A stretch of 64,000 nucleotides of DNA, taken from contig NZ_AP025028.1 of NCBI RefSeq assembly GCF_003114835.2, forward strand, positions 3,190,001 to 3,254,000, given 5' to 3'. Below the pieces are notes generated by a model. That model was given only the letters and a program-made list of their open reading frames with translations, was not told the DNA's origin and ran no database searches. Source of the DNA: Leptospira kobayashii. GTDB lineage: Bacteria; Spirochaetota; Leptospiria; Leptospirales; Leptospiraceae. Each line of letters starts with the position of its first letter. Positions within the stretch are counted from its first letter, which is position 1. This document shows, one piece after another, positions 34,494 through 44,093 of the stretch. A program made the position numbers and the translations under genes.

Positions 34494-37103
34494 TCAATGA
34501 GGTGTTTGCGAGATAACTACCCCTTCTTCCCGAAAGAAAGTCGGGTCCAGAAGGAAAGCGGCACTCGGCAGGTCGGAATAAGACCATTTCGGTTTATAAA
34601 ATACCGATTTTACCCCGGATCTAAACCAAAACTGAAGCCAGGACAAATGCAATGAATAAGAATCCTGCAAAGACCTGGTAAGCACTTTATCCGAATAAAT
34701 GATCGCACGAGGAACGGTTCGGTAATCAATCCTTCTGGAAAGACGATTCAAACTCACCTCTTCGAAATTTCCGACCCCGTTTTTGCAAGCCCAGGCCAAA
34801 TCCCGAAACGAAGAGTTTTTAGACTGTGCCTCAAAATCCCATAGATGCGCCCTTTCTTTTTCCTTTAAAATTCTGGACCCTTCAAAGTAGGAAGTTTCAA
34901 CCGTTTTCAATCCGTTCATCGGATTCGGGAAAGGACAATTCCAACTAACAACCGATAAAGATTTTGCCGTGTCCGAATTCGGTATCATGGAATAAAAAAG
35001 AAAAAAATCCTTATCTTTGAAATCTTTTTTCAAAACGCGAGATGCAACTAATCCAGGTTCGTTGAAATAAATCTGATGGCGTTCCGATTCCTTAGTAAGA
35101 TAATAAAAATCCTTAACGGACTCGGTGACTTCCAAGGAATCAAAGCGGGAGGTTCTTATCTCCTTCCAAGTGAGAGCGTTTTTCTTTGATTCTTTCGGAT
35201 TGTAAAAAAACAAGAAAATGGAATCCTTATAAGGCAAAACAATGATAGAAGGATTTTTAGATGTTTCCAAAGCTTTCGCGGGAGACTCTTCTTCCTGTTT
35301 TGCAAGTATCATGGATTCGGTTTGCCTACTCTCCACATACGTGGAGTCGAAAAATTTAGATTCTCTTTGTGTATGGAAACCGGAAAGATATTTGAATTGG
35401 GATTCCAGAAACTGAATCTGAAAAAGAGACTGCGGTTTTCCTTTTTCATTTAACTTTCTTTTAATGAGTTCGTAATTGTAGAGAGATTCCAAAAGTCCCC
35501 AACCGTCCGACTCGTCTTTTAAAAACTGAACGGAATAATCCCAAAATTGATCCGTAGAAAAGGACACCGGTCTGTAGTTCCTAATCAAAAACAAATCCTC
35601 ATAAACAGCGGAATTTTTGTAATCGGAAATTCCTTCCCGTATATGAGCTGTTAGTGGACCTCTTTTTCCGGAAGCGGTGTGAGCGAAAACGAATCCGAAA
35701 TTGCGGATGAACTCGGTAGAAAAAAACGAATTCTCAGTGTCAAGAATTCCTCTGCTCTTGGTAAATTCGATTGTGGACTTGCGAAATTCCTTTCTGTATA
35801 TCTGATTGTAACCTTGCAGCATGGTTGCGGCGTATTCCAAACGACGCCATCCCTTTCCCGCAGCCATATAAATGATTTCATCCGCAATCTGGGAAGCAAT
35901 CTCCGGATTCTGATCCATTATGATCTGCGCCAATCTAAGCTTCGGCCAAATATCGTCTTCATTCAGTTTTTCCGGGTCTTGGATTTTCTGAAGGGCACGA
36001 ATCGCATTATCCGCATTTTGTGCCTTCCACACACTGACAGCAATCAAATCCTTGGCTCCCGTAATCGTAATCGGCTCGTTCAAAACCGGATGTAGGATAT
36101 TGGAAGACCAATTCGACAAATCCAACTTCAAATAATACTCTACCGATTTTTTATAATCTTTCTGAAGGAAAGCAAGCACTCCCAGTTTCAAATAGATTCG
36201 ATTGGTATAAGAAGTTTTTTTACTTTTGGTAATTTGCAGATATTGTAATAATGATTCTTCCGCAAGTGCATAATCCCCTCCCAATGTTTGGAAGAAAGAA
36301 AGCCTTTCGATCGAATTTTCACTCACCTCTCCGTCAGCAATCCTCTCGAAATCCATAATCATGTTTTGGAAATAAAAAGCTTCGCGAATCAAGCCAAGGA
36401 ACGCGAGTTTGGCGGGAAGATCTTCGTCGATTCGATCCAAAAGAGGAATCCATTCAAGCAATGGGTCTTCAAAAAAGGGAGATGCTACACGCATTATATT
36501 TACGTATTGCTTGTGCATGTCCTTTTCTTTTCCATTCGGCAAGTCGATATAATATTGCAATCGAAAGACCCGGCAAAGTGCGTAGTACGGTTTCGATTTC
36601 AGACAATCCATCTTAAGCATGGATTTTTTTTCGTCTTCTCCTCCCTGGAAAAGATTGGCATGCATATTTTTTGCTAAATTTCTAAAATAGGTATTCGGTT
36701 CTTTTTGAATGTATGTGTCCAGAACCTTAATCGCTTGAGTATCTTCACCTTGCGCTTGTTTCCATAAAGAAGTAAGGAGTGCGTCTGCAAAAGAATATTC
36801 TCCTTTTTTGGTTCTGAGATCATAAAGGATATTTGCAATTCCCACTTTGTCTTTTCTTTTCAAATAGAATTCGCCTAACGCCAGATAATAGTCAATCTCC
36901 TGGCTGGTGTTCAGATTTTGCGGAGATTTAAAACGAAATCCGTCTCTGGAGGAAATGACTTCGTTTCCCTGAATCATCAGAGCTCCTCCACCGGAGTTTA
37001 CGGACCAACCCTGGTTTCTTTTGCCCTGACTCTGCAGCCCGGAAGGGTAAAACGCGAAGCTTCCCAAAACTAAGAGGATAAGTAATGAATAATTGTAGAA
37101 CAT
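34494..37103 (-). CDS. Large secreted TPR protein with degenerate CHAT-like C-terminus
   Basis: An 869-residue protein with a signal peptide (YSLLILLVLGSFAFYPSGLQSQ). About 400 residues follow of TPR-like helical repeats (for example YLALGEFYLKRKDKVGIANI, RIYLKLGVLAFLQKDYKKSV, TMLQGYNQIYRKEFRKSTIE). The last ~120 residues (PRAIIYSDKVL...DSYSLHLSWLQFWFRSGVKS) have the layout of a CHAT caspase-like domain, ending with a WLxxGxxSVxY-type strand. The His and Cys of an active peptidase are not seen in the usual places. It is probably a periplasmic scaffold. Confidence 0.7.
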   Translation of the reverse strand: MFYNYSLLILLVLGSFAFYPSGLQSQGKRNQGWSVNSGGGALMIQGNEVISSRDGFRFKSPQNLNTSQEIDYYLALGEFYLKRKDKVGIANILYDLRTKKGEYSFADALLTSLWKQAQGEDTQAIKVLDTYIQKEPNTYFRNLAKNMHANLFQGGEDEKKSMLKMDCLKSKPYYALCRVFRLQYYIDLPNGKEKDMHKQYVNIMRVASPFFEDPLLEWIPLLDRIDEDLPAKLAFLGLIREAFYFQNMIMDFERIADGEVSENSIERLSFFQTLGGDYALAEESLLQYLQITKSKKTSYTNRIYLKLGVLAFLQKDYKKSVEYYLKLDLSNWSSNILHPVLNEPITITGAKDLIAVSVWKAQNADNAIRALQKIQDPEKLNEDDIWPKLRLAQIIMDQNPEIASQIADEIIYMAAGKGWRRLEYAATMLQGYNQIYRKEFRKSTIEFTKSRGILDTENSFFSTEFIRNFGFVFAHTASGKRGPLTAHIREGISDYKNSAVYEDLFLIRNYRPVSFSTDQFWDYSVQFLKDESDGWGLLESLYNYELIKRKLNEKGKPQSLFQIQFLESQFKYLSGFHTQRESKFFDSTYVESRQTESMILAKQEEESPAKALETSKNPSIIVLPYKDSIFLFFYNPKESKKNALTWKEIRTSRFDSLEVTESVKDFYYLTKESERHQIYFNEPGLVASRVLKKDFKDKDFFLFYSMIPNSDTAKSLSVVSWNCPFPNPMNGLKTVETSYFEGSRILKEKERAHLWDFEAQSKNSSFRDLAWACKNGVGNFEEVSLNRLSRRIDYRTVPRAIIYSDKVLTRSLQDSYSLHLSWLQFWFRSGVKSVFYKPKWSYSDLPSAAFLLDPTFFREEGVVISQTPH

Positions 37104-37395
37104 AACCCTACTTCACCCTCTCAAATCGATGCATTTTGGTCAAGTGACATAAGTTTTCGGGAGATTTTCCCCGTACAAATCCTGGTAAAACCCGTTTTCA
37201 GGAAAGATATAGATTCCATATCGGGAAATTGACTGTTCTGCGGAAAAAAAAACGGGTGCGGTTTCGAAGCTCGAAAATATAATTTCGGTTAGATGACAGA
37301 GAAATAAATTTCCACCCAAAAATAAACACAAGCTAGACTTTATTTTCACTTTACGAAGTAAGAAATTTACTTTATTATTACGGGGAATCGGTAAC
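37104..37395. other. Intergenic region between divergent TPR and histidine kinase genes
   Basis: About 290 bp holding the promoters of two divergent large genes. A short minus-strand frame (37140-37397) crosses it, but it lacks protein-like composition and would overlap the kinase start. An imperfect TTAC-GAA-GTAA inverted repeat lies near 37355. I see nothing else. Confidence 0.5.
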
Positions 37396-40300
37396 ATGGC
37401 TGCAAAAAAAGCAAACTATCTGAAAGAAGAGTTTTTTGATTATTTGAAGTCAGATCCTTCCCTTTTCCGCTTTATCTTGGAAAACTCCCTCGATGGAATT
37501 TGGTTTACCGACTTGGAACATCCGGGACAAAATTGGCTTTCCGATTCTTTCTGGAATACCCTGGGATATGACCCGAAATCGGCCGAGGAAAACAACCTGC
37601 AATGGGAAGATCTTATCTTTCCCGAAGATAAAATAAAAGCCTCGGAAAGTTACAGAAAATATATCCATCAAAATTCTTTCTCCTATGAAGAAGTTTTGCG
37701 CTTCAAACACCAAACAGGCAGAACCGTTTGGCTGCAATGCAGAGGAACCGTAATCAAAAATCGGGAAGGCAAACCCATTCGATCCTTTGGAAGTCATGTC
37801 GATATCACCACTTTAAAAGAAAATGAAATCATATCTCAAAGAAACTCATCCCGCCTAACTTCTTTATTAAATAATGTGGGAGATATGATTTTTGTTTTGG
37901 ATTCCAATTTCGTATTCCAGGAATTTCAAAAACAAACAACGGATTCCAGTTTCATTTCACCTGACGAATTTACGGGGAATTCTCTCAGAAGCCTTCCTTT
38001 CCCCGAAGGACTTGCCGACAAAATAGAAAATTGCATCACCCACACGATTCAAACGGGAGAAAAAACCGAATTGGATTATTCCATCCATTTTGCGAAAGAA
38101 GAAAGAAGATTTCATACGATCATTTCACCGATATACAATGAATTCGATAAAGTAACAGAAGTTATCTGTGTTGCCAGGGATATTACGCAAAACTACAAAC
38201 TCCAGAAAACCATTGAAGAAGAAAGAGGAATCTTTATCAACGGACCGACCGTAGTATTCAAATGGAAGGCTGATCCCGGTTGGTCTATGGATTATATTTC
38301 ACTCAATGTCCAGAATCTCCTCGGGTATTCCGCTTCGGATCTTTTGGGTGAACAAAACCAATATATGGATTTGATCCATCCTAACGATAGGGAAAGAATC
38401 AAACTGGAGGTTAAACTTTACATTAAACAGAAAGTAACCTATTTTGTTCAAGAATATAGGGTCATAAAAAAAGACGGATCCGTCATAACAGTTATTGATT
38501 ATTCCACGCCTATTTATGATGAAAACGATTCAGTGAAAGCCATGTTCGGATATGTACAGGACATTTCCGAAAGAAAAATTTTCGAAGAAGAAATTCTGCG
38601 ACAAAGAAATGAGATACGCCGCGTCTACAAAAGATTGGAAGATACAAATTCTGTTGCTCATATAGGAGGATGGGACATTGACCTCCGAACAAATACATTA
38701 TGGTGGTCAAAGGAAACCAAAATTATGTATGAGGTGGATGAATCCTATATTCCCAACCTAGTTACCGCAATGGAACTGATTAAAGAAGGCAAGAGCCGAG
38801 AAAAATTTCTGCAAGTTTATGAAGAAGCAATTACGAAAGGAACTACTTACGATATCGAAGTTCAACTGTTGACCCTGAAAGGTAGGGAATTTTGGGCCAG
38901 GGCCAGGGGAAATCCGGAATTTAGAGACGGCAAATGCATAAGAATCCACGGATCCATCCAGGATATAAACGAACTCAAGTTAGATGAGATAAACCGCGCT
39001 ATCACGGAAGAACAGTTTAAAAAAGCGTTCGAATCGGCCGCTTTGGGAATGGCGATCGTATCTCTTGATGGAAGATACGAAGAAGTAAACCAAAGTTTGT
39101 GCGAAATGTTCGGGTATTCCAAAGAAGAAATGAAAAACAAAACGTTTCAGGAAATCACCCATGAAGATGATTTAAAAATGAATCTCGCCCAGCTACAAGA
39201 ACTTCTGGATGGAAAAAAAGACAATTACCAAGTGGAAAAAAGGTATTATAGAAAAGACGGATCGATCCTTTATGCATTGTTCAGCGTATCCATAATTCGT
39301 TCGTTAGACGGAACTCCCCATCATTTTGTCGCACAGATAAAGAACATTACCGACCGGGTCATTGCGGATCAAAAACTAAGTTACGCACTAGGAAATTTGC
39401 AAACCATTATGGATGCAAGCACTCATGTATCCATAACAAGTACGGATACGAGCGGAGTATTTACGAGTTTCAACAAAGGCGCCGAAACATTATTAGGTTA
39501 TACTGCGGAAGAAATGATCGGAATACAAACTCCCGTAGTGATTCATAAGGAAGAAGAAATCATCAAACGTTCCGAAGAATTAAGCAAAGAAATCGGCAGG
39601 CCTATTTCCGGGTTTGAAACGTTCGTATATAATGCAAGGCTCGGGCAATATGATTCCAGTGAATGGTCTTATGTTCGTAAAGACGGAACAAGTTTTCCCG
39701 TTCAACTGATCGTTACCGCGATCAGGGATCAAAAAGGAGAAATCATAGGGTATTTGGGAATCGCAAGTGATATTTCCCAATTGAAGGAAACACAAAAACA
39801 GCTCAGAAAAAGCGAAGAACGTTGGCAGTTTGCTTTGGAAGGTTCCGGCGACGGAATCTGGGATTGGGACGCGCAAACCGACAAGGTTTTTTATTCCAGC
39901 CAATGGAAACGAATGTTCGGTTATGAAGACAATGAAATCGGGAACACACTGGAAGAATGGGACAAACGGATCCATCCTGATGATAAAAATGTTTGTTATG
40001 CGAAACTGAACCAACATTTCAACGGAGAAACCCCGTTCTATTCCAACGAACATAGAATGTTATGCAAGGACGGAACTTATAAATGGGTTTTGGACAGAGG
40101 CAAGGTAATCCACTGGACCAATGACAAACAACCCAAACGCGTTATCGGAACTCACACCGATATAACAGAACGAAAGAAAATGGAAAAAGCGGTCATCGAC
40201 GCAAGACTGAAAGCGGAAGCAGCTAACCTGTCTAAGTCGGAATTTCTGGCAAATATGAGTCACGAAATCAGAACTCCTTTGAACGGAGTCATCGGGTTCA

Positions 40301-41778
40301 GTGATCTCCTTATGAGAACGGAATTGGACGAAACACAGCAACAGTATATGCAGACCGTTTACCAATCCGCAACTTCCCTTCTCGATCTGATCAATGATAT
40401 ATTGGACTTTTCCAAAATCGAAGCGGGAAAGATGGATCTGCACATTGAGAAAGTGGATATCTTCGAACTCGCCGGCCAGATCGGAGACATGGTAAAATAC
40501 AAAGCTCATGAAAAAGGTTTGGAGATTTTACTCAACATACATACGAACACTCCGCGTTTTATATGGGCGGACTCAGTTCGCCTAAGGCAGGTTATGGTGA
40601 ATCTGCTCGGAAACGCGGTGAAATTCACCCACTCGGGGGAAATCGAAATCAAAATCGAATGTTTGAATCCGCAGATAGACAATCCGGTGAAAGACTTTAT
40701 GTTTTCCGTAAGAGATACAGGTATCGGAATTTCAGCATCGAACAGGCAAAAAATATTCGAAGCATTCGAGCAGGAAGATTCTTCCACAACAAGAAGATAT
40801 GGAGGCACAGGGCTAGGACTCGCCATTTCCAATCAACTTTTGGGGCTGATGAACACCAAACTTCAGTTAGATAGCGAGCCCGGTATGGGAAGCTGTTTCT
40901 ATTTTCCCTTAAAACTAAAATCGGAAAACGGAGAATTGCCTGAACTGAATGTAGAATTAAAAATCAAAAAAATACTCTTAGTAGATGATAACTCGAACAA
41001 TTTGATCATTCTTCGCGAAATGCTCGCTATTAAAAACATTGATGCGGATCTCGCCACCAATGGAATCGAAGCTTTGGAAAAGATCAACAGACAAAGAGAT
41101 TATGATGTGATTCTGGTTGATTATCATATGCCTTATATGGACGGTTTGGAAGTAATCCGAAACATCAGAACCAAGATGGGGCTTTCTGCGGAAGAACAAT
41201 CGATTATTTTTCTGCATAGTTCGTCGAACGATCTGGAAGTGGAAAAAGAATGTTCCAGGCTGGAAGTTCAATTAAGGATTGTTAAGCCGATTAAGATGGA
41301 ACAACTGTTTGCAAGCCTTGCAAAAATAAGAGAGAAACCGAAACGAACAAAAGGCAAACTAACGGACTCACCCGCAATTTCCAAAGACAAACGGTCCATT
41401 ACAGTGATGATCGTGGAAGATAACAGTGTAAATATGTTATTAACAAAAACCATTGTTAAAAAATGTCTTCCTCAGTCTCAAATCGTAGAAGCGGAAAATG
41501 GAATAGAGGCCATCGACAAATTCAAACTTTATTTACCTGATCTGATTTTGATGGACATTCAAATGCCAGAGATGAACGGTTATGATGCAACCGTTGCCAT
41601 ACGCAAGATTCCCAAAGGAGAAAACATCCCCATTCTCGCTCTGACTGCAGGGACCGTCAAAGGTGAAGAGGAAAGATGCAGAGAAGCCGGAATGAACGAT
41701 TATATTTCCAAACCGGTAGTCATGGCGACAATCAAAAACAAAATCAATAAATGGACCGAAAACTGGAAGGTTAAATAA
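37396..41778 (+). CDS. Hybrid sensor histidine kinase with seven PAS domains and two receiver domains
   Basis: A 1460-residue soluble hybrid kinase without membrane helices. Seven PAS/PAC units lie at about 20-140, 150-268, 275-395, 405-525, 535-655, 660-795 and 805-935. HisKA carries the phosphorylated His956 (ANMSHEIRTPLNGVIGFSDL). HATPase motifs are LGNAVKFTHSG, VRDTGIGIS and RRYGGTGLGLAI. Receiver 1 has Asp1242 (ILVDYHMPYMDGL) and receiver 2 Asp1387 (ILMDIQMPEMNGY). It probably senses cytoplasmic redox or ligand cues. No Hpt or output regulator is adjacent. Confidence 0.93.
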   Translation: MAAKKANYLKEEFFDYLKSDPSLFRFILENSLDGIWFTDLEHPGQNWLSDSFWNTLGYDPKSAEENNLQWEDLIFPEDKIKASESYRKYIHQNSFSYEEVLRFKHQTGRTVWLQCRGTVIKNREGKPIRSFGSHVDITTLKENEIISQRNSSRLTSLLNNVGDMIFVLDSNFVFQEFQKQTTDSSFISPDEFTGNSLRSLPFPEGLADKIENCITHTIQTGEKTELDYSIHFAKEERRFHTIISPIYNEFDKVTEVICVARDITQNYKLQKTIEEERGIFINGPTVVFKWKADPGWSMDYISLNVQNLLGYSASDLLGEQNQYMDLIHPNDRERIKLEVKLYIKQKVTYFVQEYRVIKKDGSVITVIDYSTPIYDENDSVKAMFGYVQDISERKIFEEEILRQRNEIRRVYKRLEDTNSVAHIGGWDIDLRTNTLWWSKETKIMYEVDESYIPNLVTAMELIKEGKSREKFLQVYEEAITKGTTYDIEVQLLTLKGREFWARARGNPEFRDGKCIRIHGSIQDINELKLDEINRAITEEQFKKAFESAALGMAIVSLDGRYEEVNQSLCEMFGYSKEEMKNKTFQEITHEDDLKMNLAQLQELLDGKKDNYQVEKRYYRKDGSILYALFSVSIIRSLDGTPHHFVAQIKNITDRVIADQKLSYALGNLQTIMDASTHVSITSTDTSGVFTSFNKGAETLLGYTAEEMIGIQTPVVIHKEEEIIKRSEELSKEIGRPISGFETFVYNARLGQYDSSEWSYVRKDGTSFPVQLIVTAIRDQKGEIIGYLGIASDISQLKETQKQLRKSEERWQFALEGSGDGIWDWDAQTDKVFYSSQWKRMFGYEDNEIGNTLEEWDKRIHPDDKNVCYAKLNQHFNGETPFYSNEHRMLCKDGTYKWVLDRGKVIHWTNDKQPKRVIGTHTDITERKKMEKAVIDARLKAEAANLSKSEFLANMSHEIRTPLNGVIGFSDLLMRTELDETQQQYMQTVYQSATSLLDLINDILDFSKIEAGKMDLHIEKVDIFELAGQIGDMVKYKAHEKGLEILLNIHTNTPRFIWADSVRLRQVMVNLLGNAVKFTHSGEIEIKIECLNPQIDNPVKDFMFSVRDTGIGISASNRQKIFEAFEQEDSSTTRRYGGTGLGLAISNQLLGLMNTKLQLDSEPGMGSCFYFPLKLKSENGELPELNVELKIKKILLVDDNSNNLIILREMLAIKNIDADLATNGIEALEKINRQRDYDVILVDYHMPYMDGLEVIRNIRTKMGLSAEEQSIIFLHSSSNDLEVEKECSRLEVQLRIVKPIKMEQLFASLAKIREKPKRTKGKLTDSPAISKDKRSITVMIVEDNSVNMLLTKTIVKKCLPQSQIVEAENGIEAIDKFKLYLPDLILMDIQMPEMNGYDATVAIRKIPKGENIPILALTAGTVKGEEERCREAGMNDYISKPVVMATIKNKINKWTENWKVK

Positions 41779-41826
41779 TAATACCTTTTTTAGCTTCGCA
41801 TCTTCTGATGGCATAGAGGTGCGACT

Positions 41827-43683
41827 TTGTTACTTTCTCTTTCCAAATTAACTAAAATCATCGGTGAAAAAGTTTTATTCAAAAACTTGGATTTCGGAAT
41901 TTCCGAATTGGAAAAAGTTGCGATCGTAGGAATCAACGGTTCGGGAAAGTCCACGTTACTTCGCGCGATTCTCGGCAAAGAAGAGTTAGACGCAGGGAAC
42001 ATAGTTGCCAATAAACAACTTAAAATTGCGGTTTTGGAACAAAATCCGACTTTCGACCCGGACGAAATCATTTTGGATCATATCTATCGGGGTGGAGGGA
42101 AAATGGTTTCCCTCATTCATGATTATGAAGCGGCTTGCGATGCTTTGGAAACAGGCACGGAAGAAGCCGAAAAAAATTATACCAGACTTATGCAGGAAAT
42201 GGATCGTTTGCAGGCTTGGGATTACGAAGCCCAGATAAAATCCATATTATCTGAGTTAGGTGTCAATCATTTAGAAAGAAAGATGTCCGAGCTTTCCGGA
42301 GGGATGCTGAAAAAAGTAGAACTCGCAAAATCGCTGATAGAAGAAAGCAATCTGTTGATTTTGGACGAGCCTACCAACCATTTGGATGTAAATTCGATCT
42401 TATGGCTCGAAGATTATCTGATCAATTGTGAAAAAGCGATTCTACTCATCACTCACGATCGTTATTTTTTAGACAGAGTCGTTTCTAAAATTCTGGAAAT
42501 CGATCGGGGAAATTTTTTCAATTACGAAGGGAATTACTCTCAATACCTGGAAAAAAAAGTGGAAAGGGAGGAGACTTTACTCAAACAGGAAGACAAGGCG
42601 AAACAATTCCTGAAACAGGAAATCAAATGGCTCAAAAGACAACCTAAGGCACGTTCAACGAAACAGAAAGCAAGAATCGATCGTGCGGAATCTTTGAAAA
42701 ACAGAGAAGTATTCGAACTCCAAAAGGAATTGGAACTGAGTGTCGCCGCCAAAAGACAAGGTAAAACCATTTTGGAAATCCATTCTTTACAGAAGTCCTT
42801 TCAAGAAAGAGCGATTGTCAAAGATTTCACTTATTATTTTAAAGCGAAAGAAAGACTGGGAGTCATCGGCCCCAACGGAGTGGGCAAATCCACTTTACTC
42901 AATTTGTTTGCAGGAGTATTACAACCCGATTCCGGTTTTATCAAACCGGGTATCAATACCAAAATCGGATACTTCGATCAAATCAGTAGAGAGCTCCCCT
43001 TGGATATGAATGTATTGGATTATATTAAAAAGTACGCGGGGGAATACATCACAAATGATGAAGGTGAAAAGATCACCGCTTCGAAAATATTGGAACAGTT
43101 TTTGTTTGATGGGAAAACACAACATTCTCAGATCGCCAAACTTTCCGGAGGCGAAAAGAGAAGACTCTATCTGGTTCAGATACTTATGTGCGGTCCGAAT
43201 TTTTTAATCCTGGATGAACCCACGAACGATTTGGACATCCAAACCCTTTCCATATTGGAAGATTTTTTAAATGGTTTTCCGGGCACTGTCGTTACGGTTT
43301 CTCATGACCGTTATTTTCTCGATCGGGTCGCGGAATCTTTGTTAGTTTTTAAAGAGGGTGGCCAAATAGATACTTATATCGGAACCTTCTCTTCCTTTTT
43401 GGAAAAGCAGATCGACGGCAAAGAAGAGGCGCCTTCCAAAACGATTAAAGCCGAATCTACGATCGAACAGAAAAATCCAAGCACTAAAAAAGATACAAAG
43501 GAAGACAAACTTCGAAAAAAAATCGAAAAGGAAATAGAAGACCTGGAATCCCAAAAAAACGAACTTTCATCCTCGTTGGAAATTCATTCCGCCGACCATA
43601 AAAAACTGCAAGAGATCGGCACTGAAATAGGAAAGATAGAAACCCAAATTGCAAAGAAATACGAAGAATGGGAAAACATATAA
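41827..43683 (+). CDS. ABC-F family ATPase (Uup/EttA-like)
   Basis: A 618-residue protein with two ABC ATPase domains and no membrane part. Domain 1: Walker A GINGSGKST, signature LSGGMLKKVE, Walker B NLLILDEPTNHLD. Domain 2: Walker A GPNGVGKST, signature LSGGEKRRLY, Walker B FLILDEPTNDLD. A linker (KQEIKWLKRQPKARSTKQKA) and a C-terminal coiled coil (from about 545) are as in Uup. It probably acts on ribosomes or DNA intermediates. The start is TTG at 41827 with AGAGGTG upstream. Confidence 0.9.
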   Translation: MLLSLSKLTKIIGEKVLFKNLDFGISELEKVAIVGINGSGKSTLLRAILGKEELDAGNIVANKQLKIAVLEQNPTFDPDEIILDHIYRGGGKMVSLIHDYEAACDALETGTEEAEKNYTRLMQEMDRLQAWDYEAQIKSILSELGVNHLERKMSELSGGMLKKVELAKSLIEESNLLILDEPTNHLDVNSILWLEDYLINCEKAILLITHDRYFLDRVVSKILEIDRGNFFNYEGNYSQYLEKKVEREETLLKQEDKAKQFLKQEIKWLKRQPKARSTKQKARIDRAESLKNREVFELQKELELSVAAKRQGKTILEIHSLQKSFQERAIVKDFTYYFKAKERLGVIGPNGVGKSTLLNLFAGVLQPDSGFIKPGINTKIGYFDQISRELPLDMNVLDYIKKYAGEYITNDEGEKITASKILEQFLFDGKTQHSQIAKLSGGEKRRLYLVQILMCGPNFLILDEPTNDLDIQTLSILEDFLNGFPGTVVTVSHDRYFLDRVAESLLVFKEGGQIDTYIGTFSSFLEKQIDGKEEAPSKTIKAESTIEQKNPSTKKDTKEDKLRKKIEKEIEDLESQKNELSSSLEIHSADHKKLQEIGTEIGKIETQIAKKYEEWENI

Positions 43684-44093
43684 GCCCGAACGAAAGCAGA
43701 TGATTTTCCCTAGCATAATATACTGTATTTTTAGATAATATATTATACTTACCTTTTTTCCTTATTCCTCACGAAGCAAAACAGCTTTTAAAAACAAAAT
43801 ACAATATCTTTCTCAAATCTCCGAAACAAAGCACCTGCAAGAATTAAAATTCTACGATAACGGATTAATTTTTTAAGATTATAGAATTTAAACACAGGGC
43901 ATGACGAATATTAGCTGTTAGCCGATACAAACATGAAATGATCGTTGTCCATTTTTCTTGCTAAAATTCAAATTTTGATTTTCATTTTTTCATTCTATTT
44001 TATGGATTGAATACCAATAGATTCAATAGTATAACTGACCATTAATCTTGGTTAATATATTATACAAATCATCGATTATATAAGGATCATTTC
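43684..44093. other. AT-rich intergenic region upstream of the encapsulin gene
   Basis: 410 bp without any reasonable ORF, much richer in A/T than its surroundings (for example AATATATTATAC twice, near 43740 and 44060). It holds the likely encapsulin promoter at 44006-44035, a small palindrome ATTAA-TCTTGG-TTAAT (about 44041-44056) and the ribosome site AAGGA before 44094. The unusually long leader could host further regulation or a small RNA. I cannot define one. Confidence 0.6.
44006..44035 (+). promoter_or_regulatory. Candidate promoter and operator of the encapsulin operon
   Basis: TTGAAT (44007-44012) and TATAAC (44030-44035) are spaced by 17 bp like sigma-70 -35 and -10 boxes. The -35 box lies within an inverted repeat, ATTGAAT (44006-44012), eight bases, ATTCAAT (44021-44027). 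A dimeric repressor binding there would cover the promoter. The 58-bp leader ends with AAGGA. Confidence 0.45.

Noticed and set aside
37140..37397. Minus-strand ORF of 85 residues upstream of the hybrid kinase
   Set aside because: It lies across a divergent promoter region, has no domain or good ribosome site and overlaps the kinase start; composition is not protein-like.
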